A program made the translations under genes and the position numbers. A stretch of DNA of 64,000 nucleotides from Oceanipulchritudo coccoides (lineage in GTDB: Bacteria; Verrucomicrobiota; Verrucomicrobiia; Opitutales; Oceanipulchritudinaceae). A model generated the notes under the pieces. It worked only from the letters and a program-made list of their open reading frames with translations. It was not told the origin of the DNA and did not search any database. This document shows positions 43,098 to 51,053 of the stretch, piece after piece. Positions within the stretch are counted from its first letter, which is position 1. The number at the start of each line of letters is the position of its first letter. Location: positions 1,131,531 to 1,195,530 of the forward strand of contig NZ_JAAGNX010000001.1 in the NCBI RefSeq assembly GCF_010500615.1, given 5' to 3'.

Positions 43098-46000
43098 ATG
43101 ATTTCCAAGGTATTAAAACGATTTTCCGGTAGCCACTACCGCCGATTCATAAAGAAGGCCCAGCCCATTGTTGAGCGCATCAACAAGCTTGAGCTTGAGT
43201 ACCAATCGCTCAGCGATGCGCAGCTTCAGGCCAAGACCGACGAGTTTCGCAAGCGTTACAAGGAAGGTGAGACACTGGATGATTTGCTTCCAGAGGCATT
43301 TGCCACGGTCAAGAACGCCGCCCGCCGGCTTTGTGGCCAGGAGATCGAGTATGTCGGCACCAAGGACACCTGGAATATGGTGCATTTTGATGTCCAGCTG
43401 ATCGGCGGGATGTGCCTGCACCAGAATTCAATTGCTGAAATGGCAACCGGGGAGGGAAAGACCCTTGTTGCGACCCTTCCGCTCTACCTGAACAGCCTTG
43501 CCGGTCGCGGCGCGCAGCTGGTCACCGTGAATGAGTATCTTGCTCAACGTGATGCCGAATGGATGGGACACATCTACAAGTTTCTCGGCCTGACCGTGGG
43601 TGTCATCAAGGGCGGACACCAGCAGGACAATGATGAGAAACGGGCTGCCTACAATTGTGACATCACCTACGGGACAGCCAGTGAATTTGGCTTTGATTAT
43701 CTCCGCGACAACGGCATGGCCATGAGTCGTGAGGCACAGGTGCAGAACGATCACTTTTTCTGCATTATTGACGAAGTTGACTCCATCCTGATTGATGAGG
43801 CAAGGACGCCCTTGATCATTTCCGGGCCGGTCGAGGACGACTCATCTGCTCCATTTCTTGCCCTGAGGCCACAGGTTGAAAAGTTGGCCAAGGAACAAAA
43901 GCGTCTTTGCAACAAGCTGGTCAGTGACGCGAAAGCGATCATGGAAAACCCGGATGTGGACCATGCGGAGGGCTTGTACAAGATGCTGCAGGTCAAGCAG
44001 GGCATGCCCAAGAACAAGATTCTTCTGCGACTTCTTGAGGTAGGCAAAATCCGCAAGGAGTTTGATGCCTATGACCTTGAGATGTCGGCTGATTATAACA
44101 AAAAGCAGGCCTATGCGCTCAAGGAGGAGCTTTTCTTCTCGGTCGATGAAAAGCAGCGCAGCAGCGATTTAACGGAACGCGGTCGGATGCTCCTGCGCCC
44201 TGACAATCCGGATGCTTTCGTGCTTCCGGACCTTCCCACGATGTACATGGAGATCGACAACCGGGAAGATCTTGAGCCAAAGGAAAAGGCCAAGCTGAAG
44301 GCGCAAGAGCAGACACAGTTTGAGCAAATCAGTGAGGAGATCCACATCATCGGGCAGCTCTTGAGAGCTTTCAGCCTGTACGAGCGCGATGTCGAGTATG
44401 TCGTGCAAGACGGCAAGGTGATGATTGTCGATGAAAACACGGGCCGTGTGATGCCCGGTCGCCGCTGGTCCGATGGGTTGCACCAGGCTGTTGAAGCAAA
44501 GGAAGGGGTGAAGATTGAAAAAGAGTCAAAGACCTACGCGACGATCACCCTCCAGAATTATTTTCGTTTGTATGAAAAGCTCGCCGGGATGACTGGTACA
44601 GCTGAGACAGAAGCCAACGAATTCAAGGATATCTATAACCTCAATGTGATGGTTATTCCCACAAACCAGCCAAATATCCGGATTGATGAGAACGACATCA
44701 TCTACAAGACGCGGCGCGAGAAATACAATGCGGTAATTGATGAGATCACGCAGGCCCATGAACGGGGTCAACCATGTCTTGTGGGGACCGTTTCCGTTGA
44801 TTCGTCCGAGGTGCTTAGCCGCATGCTGAAGCGGGCCAAGATTCCCCACAGTGTTCTCAATGCAAAATATCATGCCCAAGAGGCGGAGATCATTACCCGC
44901 GCGGGTCATCGTGGAGCTGTTACAATTGCCACCAACATGGCGGGTCGCGGAACAGATATCAAGTTGGGCGAGGGGATCGCTGATTTGGGTGGTCTTTATG
45001 TCATCGGAACAGAACGACATACTTCAAGGCGGATTGACCGCCAGTTGCGCGGCCGTTGTGCCCGTCAGGGCGACCCCGGCAAGAGCCGGTCATTTCTTTC
45101 CCTGGAAGATGAATTGATGCGTCTCTACAGTCAGGGGAGCGCCGGCAAACTTCTTGAGAGCTCCTTCGAGGAAGGCGAGCCCCTTGAGCACCGCTGGCTC
45201 AATCCGATGATTGAGCGCGCGCAGAAAACGGTTGAGCAGCATCACTACTCAATCCGTAAGCGTTTGCTGCAGTACGATGATGTCGGTTCAAAGCAGCGTG
45301 AAGTGATCTACGCGTTGCGCAATGAGGCGATTACTTCCGATACGCCCAAGACCCTTATTTTCGAGCTCATCGAGGAGGAACTTGAATCCCGCGCTGAAGA
45401 ATTTGGTGTAATGGTTGCCAAATCCGGAGAGAACGAGAAGGAGATCAAGGATTACTACACCTGGCTGATGCAGACTTTCCCGATTCGCCTGAAAATTGAC
45501 GACCTCAAGGGAATCGAAGGGCCGGATATTCTTAAAAAGACCCTCGAGAGAATTGAGGAAGCTTATCAACTGAAGGAAGAGGCCGAAGAACCCGAGGCGC
45601 TGCGCCGCCTTGAGCGGATTGTCCTGATCAGCAACATTGATCGCCATTATCAAAACCATCTCACTGAGATGGAGGACCTGCGTCAGAGCGTTGGTCTGCG
45701 TGGATACGGGCAAAAAGATCCGCTGGTCGAATACAAGAACGAAGCCTTTGTTTATTTTGATGAAATGCTGGGCCGGGTACGCGGGGACATTTGCTCCAGC
45801 ATATTCCGGAGCGTGACCAATGTCCGTGCATTTGAATCCATGGTGGCGCGGCTGCGAGACCGCGCCCGCGAACAAGGACCGACTGGTCCAGATGGCGAGC
45901 AGCCGCAGCTGGCTGGCCAGGGGGGCACTCCCGGCGGAGGTGGCTCTGTGCAGCTTCCCAAGGTCAAGAAGGCACCGGTCCGGATTGCCAACGAGCCCGG

Positions 46001-46112
46001 CCGCAATGAGATGGTCGTGATCCAGCGAGGTCCCGAAAAGCAGGAGATGAAGTGGAAGAAAGCCGAACGGTTGGTCAAGGAAGACGGTTGGCAGCTGGTT
46101 GGCAAAGCCTGA
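43098..46112 (+). CDS. secA: Preprotein translocase ATPase SecA
   Basis: The protein has 1004 residues from the ATG at 43098; an in-frame start at 43044 is less likely. It drives export through SecYEG. Motifs are the Walker A in ATGEGKTLVATLPLYL, the Walker B region IDEVDSILIDEARTPLIIS, GRVMPGRRWSDGLHQAVEAK, TNMAGRGTDIKLG, QLRGRCARQGDPG and the HWD/IRF regions near ~850. An acidic/charged insertion occurs in NBD1 (residues ~280-400). The C-terminal zinc finger (CxCx8CH/C) is absent, and the tail is a basic, Cys-free segment ending QEMKWKKAERLVKEDGWQL. The 3' end overlaps lnt by 61 bp. Confidence 0.97.
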   Translation: MISKVLKRFSGSHYRRFIKKAQPIVERINKLELEYQSLSDAQLQAKTDEFRKRYKEGETLDDLLPEAFATVKNAARRLCGQEIEYVGTKDTWNMVHFDVQLIGGMCLHQNSIAEMATGEGKTLVATLPLYLNSLAGRGAQLVTVNEYLAQRDAEWMGHIYKFLGLTVGVIKGGHQQDNDEKRAAYNCDITYGTASEFGFDYLRDNGMAMSREAQVQNDHFFCIIDEVDSILIDEARTPLIISGPVEDDSSAPFLALRPQVEKLAKEQKRLCNKLVSDAKAIMENPDVDHAEGLYKMLQVKQGMPKNKILLRLLEVGKIRKEFDAYDLEMSADYNKKQAYALKEELFFSVDEKQRSSDLTERGRMLLRPDNPDAFVLPDLPTMYMEIDNREDLEPKEKAKLKAQEQTQFEQISEEIHIIGQLLRAFSLYERDVEYVVQDGKVMIVDENTGRVMPGRRWSDGLHQAVEAKEGVKIEKESKTYATITLQNYFRLYEKLAGMTGTAETEANEFKDIYNLNVMVIPTNQPNIRIDENDIIYKTRREKYNAVIDEITQAHERGQPCLVGTVSVDSSEVLSRMLKRAKIPHSVLNAKYHAQEAEIITRAGHRGAVTIATNMAGRGTDIKLGEGIADLGGLYVIGTERHTSRRIDRQLRGRCARQGDPGKSRSFLSLEDELMRLYSQGSAGKLLESSFEEGEPLEHRWLNPMIERAQKTVEQHHYSIRKRLLQYDDVGSKQREVIYALRNEAITSDTPKTLIFELIEEELESRAEEFGVMVAKSGENEKEIKDYYTWLMQTFPIRLKIDDLKGIEGPDILKKTLERIEEAYQLKEEAEEPEALRRLERIVLISNIDRHYQNHLTEMEDLRQSVGLRGYGQKDPLVEYKNEAFVYFDEMLGRVRGDICSSIFRSVTNVRAFESMVARLRDRAREQGPTGPDGEQPQLAGQGGTPGGGGSVQLPKVKKAPVRIANEPGRNEMVVIQRGPEKQEMKWKKAERLVKEDGWQLVGKA

Positions 46113-47770
46113 TTGCCTGTCTTTTGAGTGCGGGGCTTTATGTCCTCGCATTTCCATCAGGCAACGTGCCGGAAACCGCATATGTATTTGCGGTCCCACT
46201 ACTTTTGCTCGGACTATTCACCCGCCCCGCAAAACGGGAGGGATGGATGATCCTGTTCTCGGGCTGGATCGGCTGGGCAATCCTCCTGATCTGGCTTAAG
46301 AATGTGACTTCCCACCTGGAGATGGCGCTGGCACCCGTGCTGGGTTGGCTGGCAGTCATTGGACTCTCCGGTATAATGGCAATATTCTGGTGGGTCTGGT
46401 TTGCCGGATCCCTTCGCCTCGTGCGCAGCTCGGTTGAGAAATCCCTTCTTGCCCGCCTCGGCGCTGTCCTCGCCCTTGCTGGATTCTGGGTTTTTCTTGA
46501 GTGGGTGCGCTGTGTCCTTTTTACCGGTTTTCCCTGGCTTCCTCTTTCGGTGAGCCAGTGGCAACGACCACTGCTTCTACAAATCACCTCGGTGACTGGT
46601 GGATACGGATTGTCCTTTGTCCTGGTCGCTTTCAATGCCGGACTGGCCTTTTACCTGCACAGCTTGTGGTACAGTCGGCGGGAAAAATGGTGGCGACGCT
46701 TTTCCTTCGAATTCTATTTGGCTCTCTTTCTTCTTTTTGGGGCTATCGGATTTGGATTATACTCATCCGGGGCAGGGCACCGTGAGCGTATTGCGGGTCC
46801 CAAAGTCGCTTTCACTCAGCCCAATGTGGGCGCTTTCGAGAAGTGGGATCAAGCCCTTATTCAGGACAACCTGAGGGATCTTGAAGATCTCACAACCTAT
46901 GCGTCCTATCTTGGGGCGGAGCTTGTGCTCTGGCCGGAAGCCCCAACCCCGGCACCCGTCAAAGGCGACCCGCGAATGCAGAATTGGGTGGAGCAACTGG
47001 CCCGCAAGACTGGACTTCCCATGCTCATCGGAAATATTGCTGTTGAGGATGACCCGGCATCTTTCGCGCCTCGCGCCTACAACAGCATCTTCAAGGTGGA
47101 TCCGGTGACCGGCGTGGACATTGAGAGTTACTATTCAAAGCGCCACTTGGTCCCGTTCGGGGAGTATGTGCCTTTTGCGGGATACTTACCATTCCTCAGG
47201 AAGATCATCCCCGTTCCACTGGATTTTTATCCGGGTAATTCCGATCTGCCTATTGAATTTGGCTCTTCCAAAACCACTTTCGGTGAAGCAGGACTTCTGG
47301 TTTGTTACGAAGACATCTTCCCGCAGTATGCACGTAAGAACACCCTCGCCGGGGCGGACTGGCACTTTGTCGCGACAAACAATGGGTGGTTTGGCGAAGG
47401 ATCTGCAGGATGGCAGCATGCGGCACACTCGGTCCTGCGGGCCGTTGAGACCCGGCGTCCAGTTGTCCGTTGTGGCAATGCTGGCTGGAGTGGCTGGATT
47501 GATGAGTTTGGCCATATCCGTCATGTCATGCTGGATGACAAGCAGTCGATTTACTTCCAAGGAGTGGAAGTGGTCGGGCTCACAATGAATCGCTGGTGGT
47601 CCGGGCGCTTGTCCCCCTATGTGCAGTTGGGTGACTGGTTTGTCGGGCTGGCCAGTTTTGTTTTTGGACTGGGTCTGTTGTTTATCCGCATTGCAGGCCC
47701 GCGTCATGCTCCGGTGACGGTATACAATCGGCGCGGACTGATGTCGGGATTACGGTTGAACGATAAATGA
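46052..47770 (+). CDS. lnt: Apolipoprotein N-acyltransferase
   Basis: The protein has 572 residues. It is an inner-membrane nitrilase-type enzyme that adds the third acyl chain to lipoproteins. The N-terminal ~230 residues hold about seven membrane helices. The catalytic domain has the Glu in LVLWPEAPTP, the Lys in YSKRHLVPFGEYVP and the Cys in LVCYEDIFPQ, and a last helix (~535-555). The GTG at 46052 has AGGAG five bases upstream; it lies 61 bp inside the end of secA in another frame. A TTG at 46088 is the alternative. It is followed by tag 9 bp later. Confidence 0.95.
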   Translation: MEESRTVGQGRRLAAGWQSLIACLLSAGLYVLAFPSGNVPETAYVFAVPLLLLGLFTRPAKREGWMILFSGWIGWAILLIWLKNVTSHLEMALAPVLGWLAVIGLSGIMAIFWWVWFAGSLRLVRSSVEKSLLARLGAVLALAGFWVFLEWVRCVLFTGFPWLPLSVSQWQRPLLLQITSVTGGYGLSFVLVAFNAGLAFYLHSLWYSRREKWWRRFSFEFYLALFLLFGAIGFGLYSSGAGHRERIAGPKVAFTQPNVGAFEKWDQALIQDNLRDLEDLTTYASYLGAELVLWPEAPTPAPVKGDPRMQNWVEQLARKTGLPMLIGNIAVEDDPASFAPRAYNSIFKVDPVTGVDIESYYSKRHLVPFGEYVPFAGYLPFLRKIIPVPLDFYPGNSDLPIEFGSSKTTFGEAGLLVCYEDIFPQYARKNTLAGADWHFVATNNGWFGEGSAGWQHAAHSVLRAVETRRPVVRCGNAGWSGWIDEFGHIRHVMLDDKQSIYFQGVEVVGLTMNRWWSGRLSPYVQLGDWFVGLASFVFGLGLLFIRIAGPRHAPVTVYNRRGLMSGLRLNDK

Positions 47771-47779
47771 GGATAGAGG

Positions 47780-48373
47780 ATGAAACGGTGTGACTGGTGT
47801 CATGGAAACTCCTTGTATGAGGAATATCACGACAAGGAATGGGGCGTACCGGTTTACGATGATCAAAAGCTGTTTGAGTTCATCATTCTCGAGGGTGCGC
47901 AAGCCGGCCTGTCATGGCTGACAATCCTGAAGCGCCGGGAGAATTACCGGAGTGCATTTGCAGGGTTTGATCCGGAAAAGGTGGCCAGTTTCACGGAAAG
48001 GGACCAGGAACGCCTTCGCTCGGATGAGGGAATCATCAGGAACCGTCTTAAAATTTCGAGTGCTATCAGCAATGCCCGTTGTTTCCTTGAGATTTGCGAG
48101 GAACATGGGAGTTTTTCCCAGTATATCTGGAAATTTGTAGATGGAAGACCACTACAAAACAGGTTTAGCCGAATGTCCGATCTACCTGCCTCGACCCCGA
48201 TCTCGGATACGATCAGCAAGGAAATGAAGCGTTACGGGTTCAAGTTCTTCGGGACTACAATCTGCTACGCTCACATGCAGGCCACCGGTATGGTGAACGA
48301 CCATATTGTCGATTGTCCACGCCATCGTGCTTGCGCGAAGCTTGCCGGGAAGAATCCCTGGGTAAATGACTAG
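47780..48373 (+). CDS. tag: DNA-3-methyladenine glycosylase I
   Basis: The protein has 197 residues. It removes 3-methyladenine from alkylated DNA. The zinc ligands of the family are kept (KRCDWCHGN for the first Cys, EEYHDKEWG for the first His, and NDHIVDCPRH for the last pair). The substrate pocket is recognisable in GLSWLTILKRRENYRSAF and GFKFFGTTICYAHMQATG. It lies 9 bp downstream of lnt, probably on the same transcript, and its stop overlaps the convergent protease gene by four bases. Confidence 0.96.
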   Translation: MKRCDWCHGNSLYEEYHDKEWGVPVYDDQKLFEFIILEGAQAGLSWLTILKRRENYRSAFAGFDPEKVASFTERDQERLRSDEGIIRNRLKISSAISNARCFLEICEEHGSFSQYIWKFVDGRPLQNRFSRMSDLPASTPISDTISKEMKRYGFKFFGTTICYAHMQATGMVNDHIVDCPRHRACAKLAGKNPWVND

Positions 48374-50913
48374 GGCGTGTTTTCAGTTGGAGCAGGCGTT
48401 TCATCCTGCTTGCTGGCAACACTGAGGATCACCTTTGCCGGATCGATCGGGTTTTGGATTTCCGCCCAATCCCGGACAATGCGGAGGCTTTCACGGAGAG
48501 GAACATCAAGCTTCGGTCGTTCAAGAAGAACGTCTGGATCCACTTCGACCATCTTCGTGAAGAAGGCTGGCATGGCTTCCAGCATGGCTGTCTCGTCCAG
48601 ATCAGCACCAAGAACATCCCGGAAAGGATCGAGCACATCAAATCCAGAAGCCCGATCGGTATTTTTGAAGCGGGTGAGAATTTCCGACATTTGGTCCGTC
48701 GTGAAGGATTGGTCATAGGCCTCGCTTAAAACTGCCGCAATGGCTTCGCTTTCCTTGATTGCCGCATCGTAATCAAAGTATTCAACCCAGATCTCGTGAA
48801 TTTTCTCATCCTCTGGGCTCTTGTAATAGAAGACCTTCTGGTAGAATTGGTTTTCGCGGTCCTGACCGTTGGGTAAAGGCGTACTGGCCAGCTTGGCCTG
48901 ATGAGCTTTTTCCTTTTTCTCGGTGAGGTCGAGGTCGACGCTCTTGGCCACATACTTTAATTCGCGGCTCAGCGAATCGCGCGTATCATCAAAGTAGTCG
49001 CGCTTGCTCTCGAGCTCTTCCTTTTCTGCCCGGCGTTTTTCCAGATTAAGGGAGACACTTTTCCGGTCATGCCGTTCCTTGTACCAGGCGATATTTTCCT
49101 TCAGGTAGGCAAATTCCTCGGATTCTGCCTGTCGTGCTTCAGAGATGGATTTCACCGATTCCAGAATATCCGGCCGGGCAATGGCAAAGTCGGCATTCTT
49201 CCGTTCTGGAAGCTGGTAAGTAATCGGCTCGATCTGGTCCCATGAAAGTGCGTTATCGAGGTCTGCCTCACCGTCAAAAAGAAACATGTTGGCGGAGGGC
49301 AGGGGAATGTCTGAAAGGACACCCCGGTTTTGTGTGGAATCACCGTTGGGCAGATAAAACTGCTGCACTGTGATCTTTACAGTTCCCACCTCAAGAGGAT
49401 GTCCCATCGGCAGACGTTGCATCGCGCTACGCAAATCAATCGGTGCCTGAACCGTACCTTTGCCATGTGTAGACTCGTCACCGACAACAATTGCGCGGCC
49501 AAGACTCTGGAGCGCTCCAGCAACAATTTCACTGGCGGAGGCGCTGGCACGAGAGACAAGGACAACAAGCGGTCCGTCCCATGCGACCTTGTTATTGCGG
49601 TCCCAATCTTCCTCAATTTCGCCATTGAAGGTTCTCTTCATGACTACCGGACCTTCGGAAATAAACAGGCCTGTGAGTTTCACTGCCTCATCAAGACGGC
49701 CGCCGCCATTTCTTCGAAGATCGAGAACAAGACCATCCACTCCTTCATCTTTAAATTTTCCAATCAATTGTTCCACATCCTTGGAGGTGCTGATGCTATC
49801 CTTTCCGAAGGCACCTTCGCCATAGAAAGAAGGCAGCTCAATCACTCCAACCTTGCGTGTATCACCGGACTCATCCGGGAGCTCATACAGGTCTCCCGTC
49901 GCCAGGTTTGCCGTCAACTCGACCTTCTCGCGAATCAGGGGAACAATTTTCCGCTTAGCTGAATGTGCAGGGATAACCGTCAGGCGGACTTCTGTCCCGG
50001 TTTCGCCCCGGATTTGCTGAACAATTTTGCGGAGCTTCATGTCCACCACGTCAACTGGTTCCTCTTCTCCTTGCGCAACGGCAATAATTTTGTCGCCCGG
50101 GTGCAGGTTGCCGCTCATTTCAGCTGGACCGCCGGGGATTAGGCTTTCAATCACGCAATATCCATCCACATCCCGCAATTGTGCACCGATGCCGACCAGT
50201 GCATTACTGATCTGGATATCAAATTCCTGGGCAGAATCCCATGAGAAGAAATTGCTGTGTGGATCGTATAATTGTGCCAGGGACGTTATGAAAGTTTCCT
50301 GTACGTTGTGCACTTCAATTTCATCAAGGAACTTTTTCATTCGGTCGTACCGCTTGGAAATCTTCTCGATGGCCAGTTCCATGGGCTCATCCTCAAGAAG
50401 CTCCATGATCAGCTCATGGGTCAACCGGTCTTCCCATAAGCGATCGGCTTCCTCGACGCTGGCTGGCCATTCCACCTCTGAACGATCGGTCAGGTAAAGT
50501 TCATCCGATTCAAAATCAAAGGGTTCTTGCAGACGCTCCTGAATCCAGGCAATGCGCTCGGAAATTCGCTCGTAGTATGTATTAAAGATTTCAAAAGCCG
50601 GGTAGAGATCGCCGATGTAGAGATAGGACGATTTCAGGCTGCTGCCAAACCGCTCGACCGTAAAATCAACATCCTCCTGAAGGAAAAACATCCGGGACCG
50701 GTCGAGGTCGTCCATGTAGCCTTTCAATAGTTCCTCGGTATCAATGTCCGAGAAGCTGGTCTGCTTGTAATGGTAGCGCTGGATCAGGTCGATCGCGTAG
50801 ACAGTTTCCTTTTTGAGCTGATCCCGTTCGCGCTTGTCGATGGTAATTGGGCCGGAATACAGGGAAGAGGCCAGTACACTCAGGATCAGGCAAGGAATTA
50901 TGGCTCGTATCAT
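48370..50913 (-). CDS. prc: Tail-specific periplasmic protease (Prc/CtpA, S41 family)
   Basis: The protein has 847 residues with a signal peptide (cleavage near SSLYSG). It degrades or trims periplasmic and outer-membrane-targeted proteins at their C-termini. After an N-terminal helical domain (~25-220) come a PDZ domain (~230-320: VGIGAQLRDVDGYCVIESLIPGGPAE) and the S41 core with VLDLRRNGGG, VSRASASASEIVAG carrying the Ser and, ~25 residues on, DESTHGKGTVQ with the Lys. A long C-terminal DUF3340-type segment (from ~600) is rich in charged coiled-coil residues. The length and order match E. coli Prc-like proteins, which are larger than CtpA. Confidence 0.95.
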   Translation of the reverse strand: MIRAIIPCLILSVLASSLYSGPITIDKRERDQLKKETVYAIDLIQRYHYKQTSFSDIDTEELLKGYMDDLDRSRMFFLQEDVDFTVERFGSSLKSSYLYIGDLYPAFEIFNTYYERISERIAWIQERLQEPFDFESDELYLTDRSEVEWPASVEEADRLWEDRLTHELIMELLEDEPMELAIEKISKRYDRMKKFLDEIEVHNVQETFITSLAQLYDPHSNFFSWDSAQEFDIQISNALVGIGAQLRDVDGYCVIESLIPGGPAEMSGNLHPGDKIIAVAQGEEEPVDVVDMKLRKIVQQIRGETGTEVRLTVIPAHSAKRKIVPLIREKVELTANLATGDLYELPDESGDTRKVGVIELPSFYGEGAFGKDSISTSKDVEQLIGKFKDEGVDGLVLDLRRNGGGRLDEAVKLTGLFISEGPVVMKRTFNGEIEEDWDRNNKVAWDGPLVVLVSRASASASEIVAGALQSLGRAIVVGDESTHGKGTVQAPIDLRSAMQRLPMGHPLEVGTVKITVQQFYLPNGDSTQNRGVLSDIPLPSANMFLFDGEADLDNALSWDQIEPITYQLPERKNADFAIARPDILESVKSISEARQAESEEFAYLKENIAWYKERHDRKSVSLNLEKRRAEKEELESKRDYFDDTRDSLSRELKYVAKSVDLDLTEKKEKAHQAKLASTPLPNGQDRENQFYQKVFYYKSPEDEKIHEIWVEYFDYDAAIKESEAIAAVLSEAYDQSFTTDQMSEILTRFKNTDRASGFDVLDPFRDVLGADLDETAMLEAMPAFFTKMVEVDPDVLLERPKLDVPLRESLRIVRDWAEIQNPIDPAKVILSVASKQDETPAPTENTP

Positions 50914-51053
50914 ATATTGTAATGTAAAAATGAGAAGTCGGGGGAATGCAAGAGATTCACGATCAACGGAAAGAGGATTAATTGGGAGGTTTATTCCGTA
51001 TTCAAGGGGTTTGACGCGGCAAAACTGGGTTTGTTCAACTTTCTAACAGTATT

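Noticed and set aside
45288-46199. 303-codon open frame opposite the secA 3' end
   Set aside because: No recognisable motif; secA and lnt on the other strand are certain.
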